The notes under the pieces: generated by a model
What the model was told of the DNA's origin: nothing
The model's database searches: none
What the model saw: only the letters and a program-made list of their open reading frames with translations
Made by a program: the position numbers and the translations under genes
Part shown: positions 26,361 to 35,100 of the stretch, piece by piece
How the letters are laid out: each line of letters begins with the position of its first letter
Position numbering within the stretch: position 1 is the first letter of the stretch
Assembly: GCF_028823535.1 (NCBI RefSeq)
Contig: NZ_JAQIYM010000013.1
Location: 166,602 to 230,601 of the forward strand
Source of the DNA: Pseudomonas serbica
Lineage (GTDB): Bacteria > Pseudomonadota > Gammaproteobacteria > Pseudomonadales > Pseudomonadaceae
DNA length: 64,000 bases
Direction of reading: 5' to 3'

Positions 26361-26831
26361 TCAAGCGTCGACCGGATCGTAGTCGTTCACGTTGGACACC
26401 TGGGCATGCAGGCGGCCCAACAACTCGATCAGCGTGTCCACTTCCTCGGCAGACAGCCCGCTGAGCAAGCGCCGCTCGCGCTCCAGTGCGACCTTGAGCA
26501 CCCGGGCATGCAGGGCTTTTCCGCTGTCAGTCAGGCTGACGGTGTAGCGCCGCGCATCCTTGGAATCGACCTGACTGCAAATGTGCCCGGCCACTTCCAG
26601 CGACTGCAGCGAGCGGCTGACCGCACTCTTGTCGAGGCCGATCGTCTGGCAGATTCGATTGGCGGTGATGTCGTTTTCCACGGCCAGCATCGAGAGCATC
26701 CGCCACTCGACCACACCGATGCCGAAATGCTTGCGATAGCACTGCGATGCCCCGGAAGAGAGCTTGTTGGAGAGGAAATTCAGCAGTGCAGGGACGTAAC
26801 GCGTCAGGTTCAGTTGGGCTTCTGCGGACAT
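26361..26831 (-). CDS. MarR-family transcriptional regulator
   Basis: About 156 residues, the normal MarR size. The winged helix is seen in VVEWRMLSMLAVENDITANR, CQTIGLDKSAVSRSLQSLE and the wing DARRYTVSLTDSG. MarR proteins are usually repressors released by phenolic ligands. I prefer this ATG to a GTG 45 bases upstream, because the GTG lies inside the palindromic operator at 26866-26885. The gene is divergent from the reductase/Rieske oxygenase pair, which is most likely its regulon. Confidence 0.85.
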   Translation of the reverse strand: MSAEAQLNLTRYVPALLNFLSNKLSSGASQCYRKHFGIGVVEWRMLSMLAVENDITANRICQTIGLDKSAVSRSLQSLEVAGHICSQVDSKDARRYTVSLTDSGKALHARVLKVALERERRLLSGLSAEEVDTLIELLGRLHAQVSNVNDYDPVDA

Positions 26832-26865
26832 AGAGCAAACACCTTGGATCGGCGGGGCCTGAATA

Positions 26866-26885
26866 TTAGTTGACACCGCAACTAA
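26866..26885. promoter_or_regulatory. Candidate MarR operator TTAGTTG-N6-CAACTAA
   Basis: A perfect 7-bp inverted repeat in the shared control region of the marR gene and the oxygenase operon. MarR regulators bind such dyads next to their own promoters, and TTAGTTG-type sequences are known for members controlling phenolic metabolism. Binding is inferred. Confidence 0.6.
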
Positions 26886-27126
26886 ATAATCGGAGGATTT
26901 CTCTACCGAACGTCACGGGCGGGGACCTGCATGATAGGCCGTCGCCCTGACTCATAAAAATAATTATCAGGTCCTGGTCATGAACCCCTTCAATCTCATC
27001 GCCTTCGCCTTCGCCTTGCCCAAGCCAACGACCGTCCTCCACGCGCCAGCGCCCGGCTGACCCGTCCCCTCGCCTAAGCGCTAACCCATTTTTTTCAGCA
27101 GCCACTTCAGTGTGGAGGGATAAGTC

Positions 27127-28080
27127 ATGCTTCAAGTCAACGTCACCCGCAAAGCGGACGAAGCCGAAGGCATCTGCAGTTTCGAACTATGTGCCGCGGA
27201 CGGCAGCACGCTGCCGGCGTTCGAAGCCGGTGCCCACATCGACATTCACATAGCCGAGGGCCTCACCCGCCAGTACTCCTTGTGCAACGATCCCAGGGAA
27301 CGCCATCGCTACATGATCAGTGTGCTCAAGGACCCAAGTTCCCGTGGCGGCTCCAGGGCCATGCACGAGCAGGTACGGTCGGGGCAAACGCTGACCATCA
27401 GTGCTCCGCGCAACCTTTTCCCGCTGGATCGCTCAGCCCGCCGACACCTGTTGTTTGGCGGCGGTATCGGCATCACGCCCATGCTGGCCATGGCCTATGA
27501 GCTGGCGCACCAGGGCGCCGACTTCGAGTTGCATTACTGCTTTCGCTCAAGCGCACGCGCGGCGTTCGTGGCGCTGCTGGCACAAACGCCGTTCGCCGAT
27601 CGCATCAAGCTGCATGACGACAGCGGCTCGGCCCTGCAGAAACTGGATGCGCCCGCCCTGCTCGCCACACCCGACGCCGGCACCCACCTTTATGTGTGTG
27701 GGCCGGGCGGTTTCATGAACTACATCCTCGAGGCTGCGCAGAACGCAGGCTGGTCCCAGCACCGCGTACACAAGGAGTTCTTCGCCGCAGACCCTGTCGA
27801 TCAAAGCGCCAATGCGCCCTTCGAGGTCGAACTGGCACGCAGCGGCCAGGTTTTCCAGATTCCAGCCGAACGCACGGTGTTCGAAGTACTGGACGAGGCC
27901 GGCATAACAATCGAGTCATCCTGCGAGCAAGGCGTCTGCGGCACCTGCGTAACCCGTGTGTTGAAGGGCATCCCCGAGCACCGTGACCAATTCCTGACAG
28001 CGGCCGAACGCACCGCCAACGACCGTTTTACCCCCTGCTGCTCTCGCGCCAGATCACCACGCCTGGTGCTGGATCTCTGA
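27127..28080 (+). CDS. PDR/VanB-family oxidoreductase (Rieske oxygenase reductase)
   Basis: 317 residues in the phthalate-dioxygenase-reductase layout: flavin domain (RQYSLCN), NAD(P)H domain (GGGIGITPML) and a C-terminal plant-type [2Fe-2S] ferredoxin with CEQGVCGTC plus the later Cys in TPCCSRA. It transfers electrons from NAD(P)H to the oxygenase encoded 33 bases downstream. GGAGGG precedes the ATG. The divergent MarR gene probably represses it in the absence of an aromatic ligand. It resembles VanB of vanillate demethylase, but the substrate is not proven. Confidence 0.92.
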   Translation: MLQVNVTRKADEAEGICSFELCAADGSTLPAFEAGAHIDIHIAEGLTRQYSLCNDPRERHRYMISVLKDPSSRGGSRAMHEQVRSGQTLTISAPRNLFPLDRSARRHLLFGGGIGITPMLAMAYELAHQGADFELHYCFRSSARAAFVALLAQTPFADRIKLHDDSGSALQKLDAPALLATPDAGTHLYVCGPGGFMNYILEAAQNAGWSQHRVHKEFFAADPVDQSANAPFEVELARSGQVFQIPAERTVFEVLDEAGITIESSCEQGVCGTCVTRVLKGIPEHRDQFLTAAERTANDRFTPCCSRARSPRLVLDL

Positions 28081-28113
28081 ATCGAACAACAACATCAAAC
28101 CTGGAGAACACCC

Positions 28114-29181
28114 ATGAACATCCAGTCGCTTGCCGAAGAAATTGCAGCGCCGACCTTGCCTGCCTTTCCCCTGGACCAGTGGTACGTCGCGGCCCTCGGT
28201 TGGGAGTTGAAGGACAAACCCGTGGGCCGGACGCTGCTCAACAAGCCGGTCGTGCTGTTTCGCAAACCCGACGGCGAGGTCGCTGCGCTGGAGGACCGCT
28301 GCTGCCACAGGGCACTGCCCCTGTCGAATGGCACCCTCGAAGCGTCTGGCATTCGTTGTGGCTACCATGGCCTGCTGTTCGATGAACGCGGCACATGCGT
28401 GGAAATCCCGGGCCAGGACAAGATTCCGAGCAAGGCCAAAGTGCCCTCCTATCATGTGCGAGAGCAGGACCAGATCGTCTGGATCTGGCTGGGCAGCGAG
28501 GCGCATCCCGAGCCGACCTGCGAGCCACCGACCTACCCTGTCCACAGCAGTGGCAAGTACTTGTTCGACGGCAACGTCTACCACTACGACGCGCCTTACC
28601 AGCTGATCCACGACAACCTGATGGACTTGAGCCACCTGGGTTATGTGCACCTGCACACCATCGGCGGCAACGCCAGCATCCACATGAATGCCCGCATGAG
28701 CGTGGAGAGTGAAGGCGATGTAGTGCGGGTCGTGCGCCACATGCCGGACTCTGTTCCACCCCCCACCTACACCGCCGCCTACCCGTTCAAAGGTACCGTG
28801 GACCGTTGGCAGGAAATCGAATTTCACGTCAGCCACCTGCGCATCTGGACCGGTGCGGTGGATGCCGGTACTGACAACCTGGACGACCCCGATCGTGGTG
28901 GTTTCCATATGCGCGGGTTCCACGGGGTCACACCCGAGACCGCCACCACCAGTCACTACTTCTGGACCATTGCCACCAACCCCGAAAGCGATCCCGAAGC
29001 CATCAAGGCCAAGGTGGTTGAGCAGACGATATTGACCTTCGACGAAGACAAGGTGGTGATCGAAGCCCAGTACCGAAACATGTGCCGGTTCGGCGCACGC
29101 CCGATGATCGACATCCATGTCGATGCCGGCGCCAATCGCGCCCGCCGCATCATCGAGCAGCTGCGCCAGTCCGCTTCCTGA
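28114..29181 (+). CDS. Rieske non-haem iron oxygenase, VanA-like
   Basis: 355 residues. Rieske cluster ligands are seen as CCHRALPL and CGYHGLLF (about residues 55-80), and the mononuclear iron site as NLMDLSHLGYVH, with a later carboxylate. Homologues such as vanillate and other O-demethylases add oxygen to methoxy- or methyl-aromatics and release formaldehyde. GGAG lies before the ATG, and the reductase is encoded directly upstream. The sequence differs from canonical VanA at the N-terminus, so another methoxylated or sulfonated aromatic is possible. A broken MFS transporter gene follows immediately. Confidence 0.88.
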   Translation: MNIQSLAEEIAAPTLPAFPLDQWYVAALGWELKDKPVGRTLLNKPVVLFRKPDGEVAALEDRCCHRALPLSNGTLEASGIRCGYHGLLFDERGTCVEIPGQDKIPSKAKVPSYHVREQDQIVWIWLGSEAHPEPTCEPPTYPVHSSGKYLFDGNVYHYDAPYQLIHDNLMDLSHLGYVHLHTIGGNASIHMNARMSVESEGDVVRVVRHMPDSVPPPTYTAAYPFKGTVDRWQEIEFHVSHLRIWTGAVDAGTDNLDDPDRGGFHMRGFHGVTPETATTSHYFWTIATNPESDPEAIKAKVVEQTILTFDEDKVVIEAQYRNMCRFGARPMIDIHVDAGANRARRIIEQLRQSAS

Positions 29182-29208
29182 AGTCCCCGGCGCACGCTTA
29201 CCGATTGA

Positions 29209-29431
29209 GTGTGCGTGCGCATTTTCCAGGCCCTTGCATGCTCCATCGCCGGGGGAGTACGCCAACAAGAAGTGGCGCAGCCTGGCCATCAGCCTGCAAT
29301 CCACCGCCTACGCACTGGGCGCCACGATCGGCGGTCTCATCGCGGCGCAAATCATTCCGTCCCTGGGCTGGCGTTCAGTGTTCTTTTACGGCGGCATCTC
29401 GGCCTCCACCACGAAATCATATCGCCCTTAA
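29209..29431 (+). pseudogene. Remnant of an MFS aromatic-acid transporter gene
   Basis: Two overlapping frames give MFS transporter pieces: IFQALACSIAGG in one and EYANKKWRSLAISLQSTAYA with IIPSLGWRSVFFYGGISA in another. These match the helix 4-6 region of AAHS-family carriers (PcaK/VanK type). The start, the last two thirds and the reading frame are lost. It sits where a functional uptake gene for the oxygenase substrate would be expected, suggesting decay after REP-associated rearrangement. Confidence 0.7.
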
Positions 29432-29458
29432 GAGGTGTCCGGAATAATTAGGCCAGTT

Positions 29459-30490
29459 CAGATCACCGCCAGACGCAATTCCCGGCAACACCCAACAAAC
29501 CTGTAGGCGCTGGCTTGCCAGCGAAGAGGCCGACACAGCCAACATCTCCATCGCCTGACCCACCGCCTTCGCCGGCAAGCCGGCTCCTACAGAGGATTAG
29601 GCCAGACGCAAATTCCGCCAGCGCCCAGTAAACCTGTAGGAGCTGGCTTGCCAGCGAAGAGGCCGACACAGCCAACATCTCCATCGCCTGACAAGCCGGC
29701 TCCTACAGAGGATTAGGCCAGACGCAAATTCCGGCAGCGCCCAGTAAACCTGTAGGCGCTGGCTTGCCAGCGATGAGGCCAACACAACCAACATCTCCAT
29801 CGCCTGACCCACCGCCTTCGCCGGCAAGCCGGCTCCTACAGAGGATTAGGCCAGACGCAATTTCCGCCAGCGCCCAGTAAACCTGTAGGCGCTGGCTTGC
29901 CAGCGAAGAGGCCGACACAGCCAACATCTCCATCGCCTGACAAGCCGGCTCCTACAGAGGATTAGGCCCGGCGCAAATTCCGCCAGCGCCCCGTAAACCT
30001 GTAGGAGCTGGCTTGCCAGCGAAGAGGCCGGCACAGCCAACATCTCCATCGCCTGACACACCGCCTTCGCCGGCAAGCCGGCTCCTACAGAGGATTAGGC
30101 CAGACGCAAATTCCGCCAGCGCCCAGTAAACCTGTAGGCGCTGGCTTGCCAGCGAAGAGGCCGGCACAGCCAACATCTCCATCGCCTGACACACCGCCTT
30201 CGCCGGCAAGCCGGCTCCTACAGAGGATTAGGCCCGGCGCAAATTCCGCTAGCGCCCAGTAAACCTGTAGGCGCTGGCTTGCCAGCGATGAGGCCGGCAC
30301 AGCCAGCATCTCCCTCGCCTGACCCACCGCCTTCGCCGGCAAGCCGGCTCCTACAGAGGATTAGGCCAGACGCAAATTCCGGCAGCGAGCAGTAAACCTG
30401 TAGGCGCTGGCTTGCCAGCGAAGAGGCCGACACAGCCAACATCTCCATCGCCTGACCCTCCGCCTTCGCCGGCAAGCCGGCTCCTACAGA
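29459..30490. repeat. Tandem array of eight REP doublets
   Basis: Eight head-to-tail units of 133 or 116 bp, with boundaries near 29592, 29708, 29841, 29957, 30090, 30223 and 30356. Each unit has a unique spacer (GAGGATTAGGCC...), a forward REP core (GGCTTGCCAGCGA), a linker (ACATCTCCATCGCCTGAC) and an inverted REP core (CGCCGGCAAGCCGGCTCC). Units 2 and 4 lack the same 17 bp in the second core. Open frames across it on the minus strand are artefacts of the repeats. It fills the gap between the oxygenase and sulfatase genes. Confidence 0.92.
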
Positions 30491-30513
30491 TGTGTGCACC
30501 TGCCCCTGCAGCT

Positions 30514-30590
30514 ACTTGACTCCTGACGAAAGCGAGCAAATCGGCGTTGATGGTCGGCATACCGTTTAGCAACAGCCTGGCTGACCGTCA
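30514..30590 (-). pseudogene. Decayed 3' end of a second chloroperoxidase-type hydrolase gene
   Basis: This stretch matches the 3' end of the intact hydrolase gene at 10345-11175 with internal deletions. It still encodes INADLLAFVRS and nearby PT-like residues, then similarity continues over the region for KLLQN. As with the intact copy, a REP core lies directly downstream of the stop. Confidence 0.7.
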
Positions 30591-30603
30591 GGAAAAGTGC
30601 CTA

Positions 30604-30633
30604 CCCTCATGCATCCGTAACGGTGCATGAGGG
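30604..30633. terminator. Hairpin at the end of the long minus-strand operon
   Basis: CCCTCATGCA / TGCATGAGGG, a 10-bp perfect stem with an inner CCG/CGG, just past the sulfatase stop. On the minus strand it is followed within 10 bases by a short T-run, so it probably ends the transcript that starts upstream at 44834. Confidence 0.6.
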
Positions 30634-30641
30634 CAACCCGG

Positions 30642-32285
30642 TCAATGCGCTGGAAACACCACACCGACCCGCTCGGCATACTTCAACCAGGCAGCCTTGA
30701 GCCGTTGCACCGTTTCCGGTTGGGCGGCCGCCAGGTCGGTGGTTTCGCCGCGGTCCTGGGCCAGATCGAACAATTGCCATTGCGGCGGCTGCGCGTTATC
30801 GCCAAAGCCTGCCTGCGGGCGCATACCCAGCAGCTTCAGGTTTCCCTCGCGGTAATAAGCATTGCCGAACAGCTCGCCGGCCAGGCTGTCGTTAATGTGC
30901 GGGCTGCCTTTGCCGGCGAGCATCGGCAGCATCGATTTGCCGGTAATCGGATGTTTATTCGAGTCCGTTGGCGCTTCGATGCCCGCCAGTTCCAGGAAGG
31001 TCGGCGCCAGGTCATCCACCCGCGCAACGCCGCGTTCCACGCCCTGGCGACGCAGTGACTTGGGCAACTGAACGATCGCCGGCACGCTGATACCGCCTTC
31101 TGCGGTGGTGCCTTTGAACAGGTGGAACGGTGCAGCGCTGACCTCGGCCCAGCGTAGGCCATAGTCGATCTGGGAACCCTTCTGCCCCAGGTTGGCATAG
31201 CTATTGTCGGTGTGTGCGCCCGGCGGATAGAACTGGGCGTGATTCTCCCCCGCCGCGCCGTTATCCGACATGAACACGATCAGCGTGTTGTCGTACTGCC
31301 CGCTTTTGCGCAGGTAGTCGACCAGGCGGCCAATGTTATGGTCGAGGTTGTCGACCATGGCGGCGTAGATTTCCATCTTCCGCGCCTCGACCTGTTGCTG
31401 CTCAGGGCTCAGTTGCTCCCAGCCCGGCAGCTTGGGATTCACCGGTAGCGGCTTAGCCGGCTGGGCATCGCCTGCCATCAGGCCGAGCTTTTTCATCCGC
31501 TCGATCCGCGCCAGCCGTACGCTGTCATAGCCCTGATCGAACCGCCCTTTGTACTTGTCCAGGTACTCCTTGGGTGCTTGCAGCGGCCAGTGCGGTGAGG
31601 TAAACGCCGCGTAGGCGAAAAACGGCTTGCCGTCCTTCTGGCTGTTTTGCAGGTAGCTGATCAGTTTGTCGGTGTAGAAGTCCGAAGAATAGAAATTCTC
31701 CGGCAACTCCACGGCCTTGCCGTTTTCACGGTAGTGCACCTGCTCGATCTTGGCCGGGTCGACACTGGCGGGTTTGAAGTGCGATGCACCGCCCTCCAGC
31801 AAGGTGAACGACTGCTCGAAACCACGTTGATCCGGCCCCTGGTCCGCCTCCAGGCCCAGGTGCCATTTGCCGACCATGAGGGTGCTGTAGCCGCCTTGTT
31901 TCAACAGTTCGGCGATCGAATAGGAACGCTGGTTCAGATAACCCTCGTACCCCGGCTTGCCCCGTTGAAAGGGTTGCAGGGCTTCCGCCATGGTACCGAG
32001 GCCGGCGAGGTGGTTGTCGGTGCCGGACATCAGCATCGAGCGCGTAATCGAACAGGTCGGCGCGGCGTACAGGTTGGTGAACTGCAGGCCATCCCTGGCC
32101 AGTTGATCCAGGGTGGGCGTATTGATTTCGCCGCCGTAGCTGCCCAGGTCGGAATAACCCAGGTCATCGGCGACGATCAGCAGGATATTGGGCTTTGCCG
32201 AGTCGGCGCTGGCCGTCATGGCCAGGCTGCTGCCCAGTGCCAACGCGGTCGCCAGTATTGTTTGCGGCAGACGCAAAAGAGGCAT
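30642..32285 (-). CDS. Exported type I sulfatase (arylsulfatase family)
   Basis: 547 residues with a signal peptide (LATALALGSSLAMTASA). Metal-binding PNILLIVADDLGYSD, the catalytic region PTCSITRSMLMSG and GKWHLG are typical of type I sulfatases, which hydrolyse sulfate esters with a formylglycine made from the active-site Cys. The usual core is C-x-P-x-R; here the third position is Ile (CSITR). The enzyme would act in the periplasm. It is the last gene of the minus-strand catabolic operon, 44 bases after the cyclase gene, so it may desulfate the incoming plant phenolic or flavonoid; that role is inference. Confidence 0.88.
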   Translation of the reverse strand: MPLLRLPQTILATALALGSSLAMTASADSAKPNILLIVADDLGYSDLGSYGGEINTPTLDQLARDGLQFTNLYAAPTCSITRSMLMSGTDNHLAGLGTMAEALQPFQRGKPGYEGYLNQRSYSIAELLKQGGYSTLMVGKWHLGLEADQGPDQRGFEQSFTLLEGGASHFKPASVDPAKIEQVHYRENGKAVELPENFYSSDFYTDKLISYLQNSQKDGKPFFAYAAFTSPHWPLQAPKEYLDKYKGRFDQGYDSVRLARIERMKKLGLMAGDAQPAKPLPVNPKLPGWEQLSPEQQQVEARKMEIYAAMVDNLDHNIGRLVDYLRKSGQYDNTLIVFMSDNGAAGENHAQFYPPGAHTDNSYANLGQKGSQIDYGLRWAEVSAAPFHLFKGTTAEGGISVPAIVQLPKSLRRQGVERGVARVDDLAPTFLELAGIEAPTDSNKHPITGKSMLPMLAGKGSPHINDSLAGELFGNAYYREGNLKLLGMRPQAGFGDNAQPPQWQLFDLAQDRGETTDLAAAQPETVQRLKAAWLKYAERVGVVFPAH

Positions 32286-32329
32286 GTGTTCTCTCTTATT
32301 GTTTAATCGAGGATTGTTTCAGGCGTTGC

Positions 32330-33124
32330 TTACTCTTCGAAGATCGCCACCGCTCGCACAAAACCGGCCGATGCATGCTTGATCTTGTAGGGGAAGCAAG
32401 ACACCACAAATCCACTGGCCGGCAGGGATTCCAGGTTGGCGAGTTTTTCCATTTGCCCATAACCGATATCGCGCCCGGCCTTGTGCCCTTCCCAAATGAT
32501 CGAGGCATCGCCGTCGGCGGCAAAACGTTCGCGGGTGTACTTGAACGGTGCGTCCCAACTCCAGGCGTCGGTGCCGACCACCCGCACCCCACGTTCCAGC
32601 AGATACATCGTGGCTTCACGGCCGATGCCGACGCCGGCATCCAGATACCCCGGCTGGCCGAACAGCGCGCCGGCGCGGGTGTTGACCAGCACGATGTCCA
32701 GCGGCCGCAACTCGTGGCCGATTCGCTTAAGCTCCGCTTCGATCTCGGCAGCGGTCACCACATGACCGTCGGCCATGTGGCGAAAATCCAGCTTCACCCC
32801 CGGCTGCAAGCACCAATCCAGCGGCAACTCGTCGATGCCAAAGGCCGGCTGGCCGCCGTCGGTGGTCGAGGCGTAATGCCAGGGCGCATCCATGTGCGTG
32901 CCGCTGTGGGTGGTGATGTGCAGTCGTTCGGCGGCCCAGGACTCGTTGCCCGGCATCTGTTCGAGTTGCAAGCCGGGGAACATCGCGGCCATCTCCGGCC
33001 AGCCTTGCTGGTGATCCATGTAATCGATCTTGGGCAACAATGGTGGCGGATCGGTGTAGGGGTTGTTGTCGAGCGTGACCGAGAGGTCGACGAGACGACG
33101 CTTAGGCTTGGTTGGCTGTGACAT
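32330..33124 (-). CDS. Cyclase-family (kynurenine-formamidase-like) metal-dependent hydrolase
   Basis: 264 residues. The motif HSGTHMDAPWHY near residue 65 is the metal-binding signature of the cyclase/KynB family, whose members hydrolyse amides, esters or ring-opened ketones. GGAGAG precedes the ATG. It overlaps the end of the SDR gene by 23 bases, showing operon membership. In this cluster it may open or cleave an intermediate of ring degradation. Tryptophan catabolism is unlikely because no other kyn gene is near. Confidence 0.85.
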   Translation of the reverse strand: MSQPTKPKRRLVDLSVTLDNNPYTDPPPLLPKIDYMDHQQGWPEMAAMFPGLQLEQMPGNESWAAERLHITTHSGTHMDAPWHYASTTDGGQPAFGIDELPLDWCLQPGVKLDFRHMADGHVVTAAEIEAELKRIGHELRPLDIVLVNTRAGALFGQPGYLDAGVGIGREATMYLLERGVRVVGTDAWSWDAPFKYTRERFAADGDASIIWEGHKAGRDIGYGQMEKLANLESLPASGFVVSCFPYKIKHASAGFVRAVAIFEE

Positions 33125-34106
33125 GAAAGGTCTCTCCGGTCAGCGGCAGAAGTCGGGGGGCCGAGGGGTTAAGGGCGTTGCGGACCAGCGCGGCAGCGTT
33201 GCGGTCATGGTTGAAACCGGCGGCGCGGGCTTGTGGGGTTTTCAGCGGCGGCATGCGCCCGAACAAGGCTTGCAGCCCGGCGTCAGGGGAAAAACTGATC
33301 AGCCTGCGGCGCTCTTGCCCATAACGCTCGGCCAGAGCGTCGATCACTTGGGCGATGGACAACTGCAGCACCGGCAGCTGCCATACCCGCTGGGCTCCGA
33401 GCACGGCGCCATCGAGCTCGGCAGCGTGGATCAGGTTGTTCACACAGCAGCGGGCCGACATCCACCAGGCCGTCGCCTGCGGCGAGACCGGGCATTGATA
33501 GGCTTCGCCCTCGGCAAACGCGCGCATCAGGTCGCTCATGAACGCCGAGCGCAAGCCATTGGGCTCGCGGGGCCTGGCGACGATGCCCGGCAAACGCAAC
33601 GCTCGACCATCGACATCGCCGCGCCGGGCCAGGTCGCTCACGGCACTTTCCACCATGGCCTTATGCGTGCCATAGGACAATTCGGGACGCAACTCGGCGG
33701 CCTCGCTCATGCGTTCCGGCAGATGACCGCCGTACACCGCGACGCTGCTGGCGTACACCAGAACCGGTGGCTGGTTCTTGTTGCGCAGTTGGTTGAGCAG
33801 TTCCAGGCTGGCCAGCAGGTTGACCTGATAGCCAAGCTCGTACTGCTCTTCCGCCGCACCACCGGGAATGCTGACCAGATGGAACACCACGTCGATGCCG
33901 TCGGCCAGCACCCGGCGCATCAACGCCGGATCGGTCACGCTGCCGAAATGACGACGCAGACGGGTGTCATCCGGCAAGCCCTGCAAATCCCTGTCCAGGA
34001 CCAGCAACGAAGCAATGACCTGGCCCCGCAGGCTGCCCCGCGCCAGCAGGCAACGCACCAGCTCTCGTCCGACAAAACCATTGGCGCCGGTTATCAACAC
34101 ACGCAT
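33102..34106 (-). CDS. NAD-dependent epimerase/dehydratase (extended SDR)
   Basis: 334 residues from the ATG that begins MRVLITGANGFVGREL, with GAGGGG upstream; the longer open frame would overlap the previous gene. The nucleotide motif GANGFVG, YASSVAVYG and the catalytic YGTHK (YxxxK) mark an extended short-chain dehydrogenase. It would oxidise or reduce a hydroxyl/carbonyl intermediate with NAD(P). Its start is 10 bases after the stop of the FAH-family gene, and its end overlaps the cyclase gene start. Confidence 0.87.
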   Translation of the reverse strand: MRVLITGANGFVGRELVRCLLARGSLRGQVIASLLVLDRDLQGLPDDTRLRRHFGSVTDPALMRRVLADGIDVVFHLVSIPGGAAEEQYELGYQVNLLASLELLNQLRNKNQPPVLVYASSVAVYGGHLPERMSEAAELRPELSYGTHKAMVESAVSDLARRGDVDGRALRLPGIVARPREPNGLRSAFMSDLMRAFAEGEAYQCPVSPQATAWWMSARCCVNNLIHAAELDGAVLGAQRVWQLPVLQLSIAQVIDALAERYGQERRRLISFSPDAGLQALFGRMPPLKTPQARAAGFNHDRNAAALVRNALNPSAPRLLPLTGETFHVTANQA

Positions 34107-34116
34107 AGGGCGCCCC

Positions 34117-35100
34117 TCAGCCTTGGGCCTGAACGACACGTTGATCGATCGCGCCGAACAACGACTGGCCGTCGCGATCCAGGACGTCCATGTGCACGCG
34201 GTCGCCAAAGCGCATGAAGCCGGTTTGCGCGGCGCCCTGTTCGATCATCTCGATGGCGCGGCGCTCGGCGATGCAGGCCGACCCCGCGCTGCGCTCGCTA
34301 TTGGACACAGTGCCGGAGCCGATCAGCGTGCCCGCGCCCAATCGGCGAGTCAGCGCGGCATGGGCGATCAATTGGCCAAAACTGAAATTCATCTGGCCGC
34401 CGTGGGGCTGCCCAAACCATTGCCCATTCCAGTGCACGTGCAAAGGCAGATGTACCCGCCCGTCGCGCCAGGCATCGCCCAACTCATCCGGGGTAATGGC
34501 CAGCGGGGCGAAACTGGACGAGGGTTTGGCCTGCAGGAACCCGAAGCCGGTGCGCATTTCCCGCGGAGCCAGGGCGCGCAAACTGACGTCGTTGATCTGC
34601 AGGATCAATTTGATGTGCTGCAGCGCCTGTTGCGCGTCGCATCCCATCGGCACGTCATCGACCAGCACCACGAATTCGCCTTCGAAGTCGATGCCCTGGC
34701 TCTCGCTCGGCAATGCAATGTCGTCGCGCGGGCCGATGAAATCGTCACCGGCACCCTGGTACATCAGCGGCGTGTGCTCGACGCCATCGATGGGATCAAG
34801 ATTGAAGGCTTTCTGCATCAAGGCACCGTGGCTGAGGAAGGCCGAGCCGTCGCACCATTGATAGGCGCGGGGCAACGGCGCCATGGCCTGGGCGGGGTCG
34901 AACGCAAAAGCGCCCGTCGCTGCGCCCGCATTCAACTCACTCGACAGCGCCTGCAAGCGCGGCTCGACGCTGCTCCAGTTCTCGATCGCCTGTTGCAAGG
35001 TCGGCGCCACGGAACCGGCATCCAGTGCCCAGGCGAGATCTCGCGAGACCACGACGAGCCGACCATCACGACTGGCGTTTTTCAGGGTGGCGAGTTTCAT
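34117..35100 (-). CDS. Fumarylacetoacetate hydrolase family protein
   Basis: 327 residues. The metal ligands of the FAH fold are visible in GIDFEGEFVVLVDDVP (ExE...D), and GSGTVSNSE also fits. The family hydrolyses C-C bonds of acylpyruvates or decarboxylates oxo-acids, typical late steps after aromatic ring cleavage. Its ATG overlaps the stop of the cupin gene (ATGA), and AAGGAG lies upstream, so the two are coupled. Within an fde-like flavonoid cluster it would process a ring-A fission product; the exact step is unknown. Confidence 0.88.
   Translation of the reverse strand: MKLATLKNASRDGRLVVVSRDLAWALDAGSVAPTLQQAIENWSSVEPRLQALSSELNAGAATGAFAFDPAQAMAPLPRAYQWCDGSAFLSHGALMQKAFNLDPIDGVEHTPLMYQGAGDDFIGPRDDIALPSESQGIDFEGEFVVLVDDVPMGCDAQQALQHIKLILQINDVSLRALAPREMRTGFGFLQAKPSSSFAPLAITPDELGDAWRDGRVHLPLHVHWNGQWFGQPHGGQMNFSFGQLIAHAALTRRLGAGTLIGSGTVSNSERSAGSACIAERRAIEMIEQGAAQTGFMRFGDRVHMDVLDRDGQSLFGAIDQRVVQAQG

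Noticed and set aside
26980..27060. 26-codon plus-strand frame in the marR/oxygenase gap
   Set aside because: It lies between the operator and the reductase gene but lacks a convincing ribosome-binding site and contains simple TTCGCC repeats.
28054..29304. 416-residue minus-strand frame opposite the Rieske oxygenase
   Set aside because: The plus strand encodes clear Rieske and iron-site motifs; the opposite product has no family features.
29459..30490. Possible CRISPR array or chain of small minus-strand genes
   Set aside because: The repeats are long, with conserved rather than variable spacers, and contain Pseudomonas REP cores. The apparent proteins (SLASQRLQVYWALAEFASGL type) are repeat translations, and no cas genes are near.
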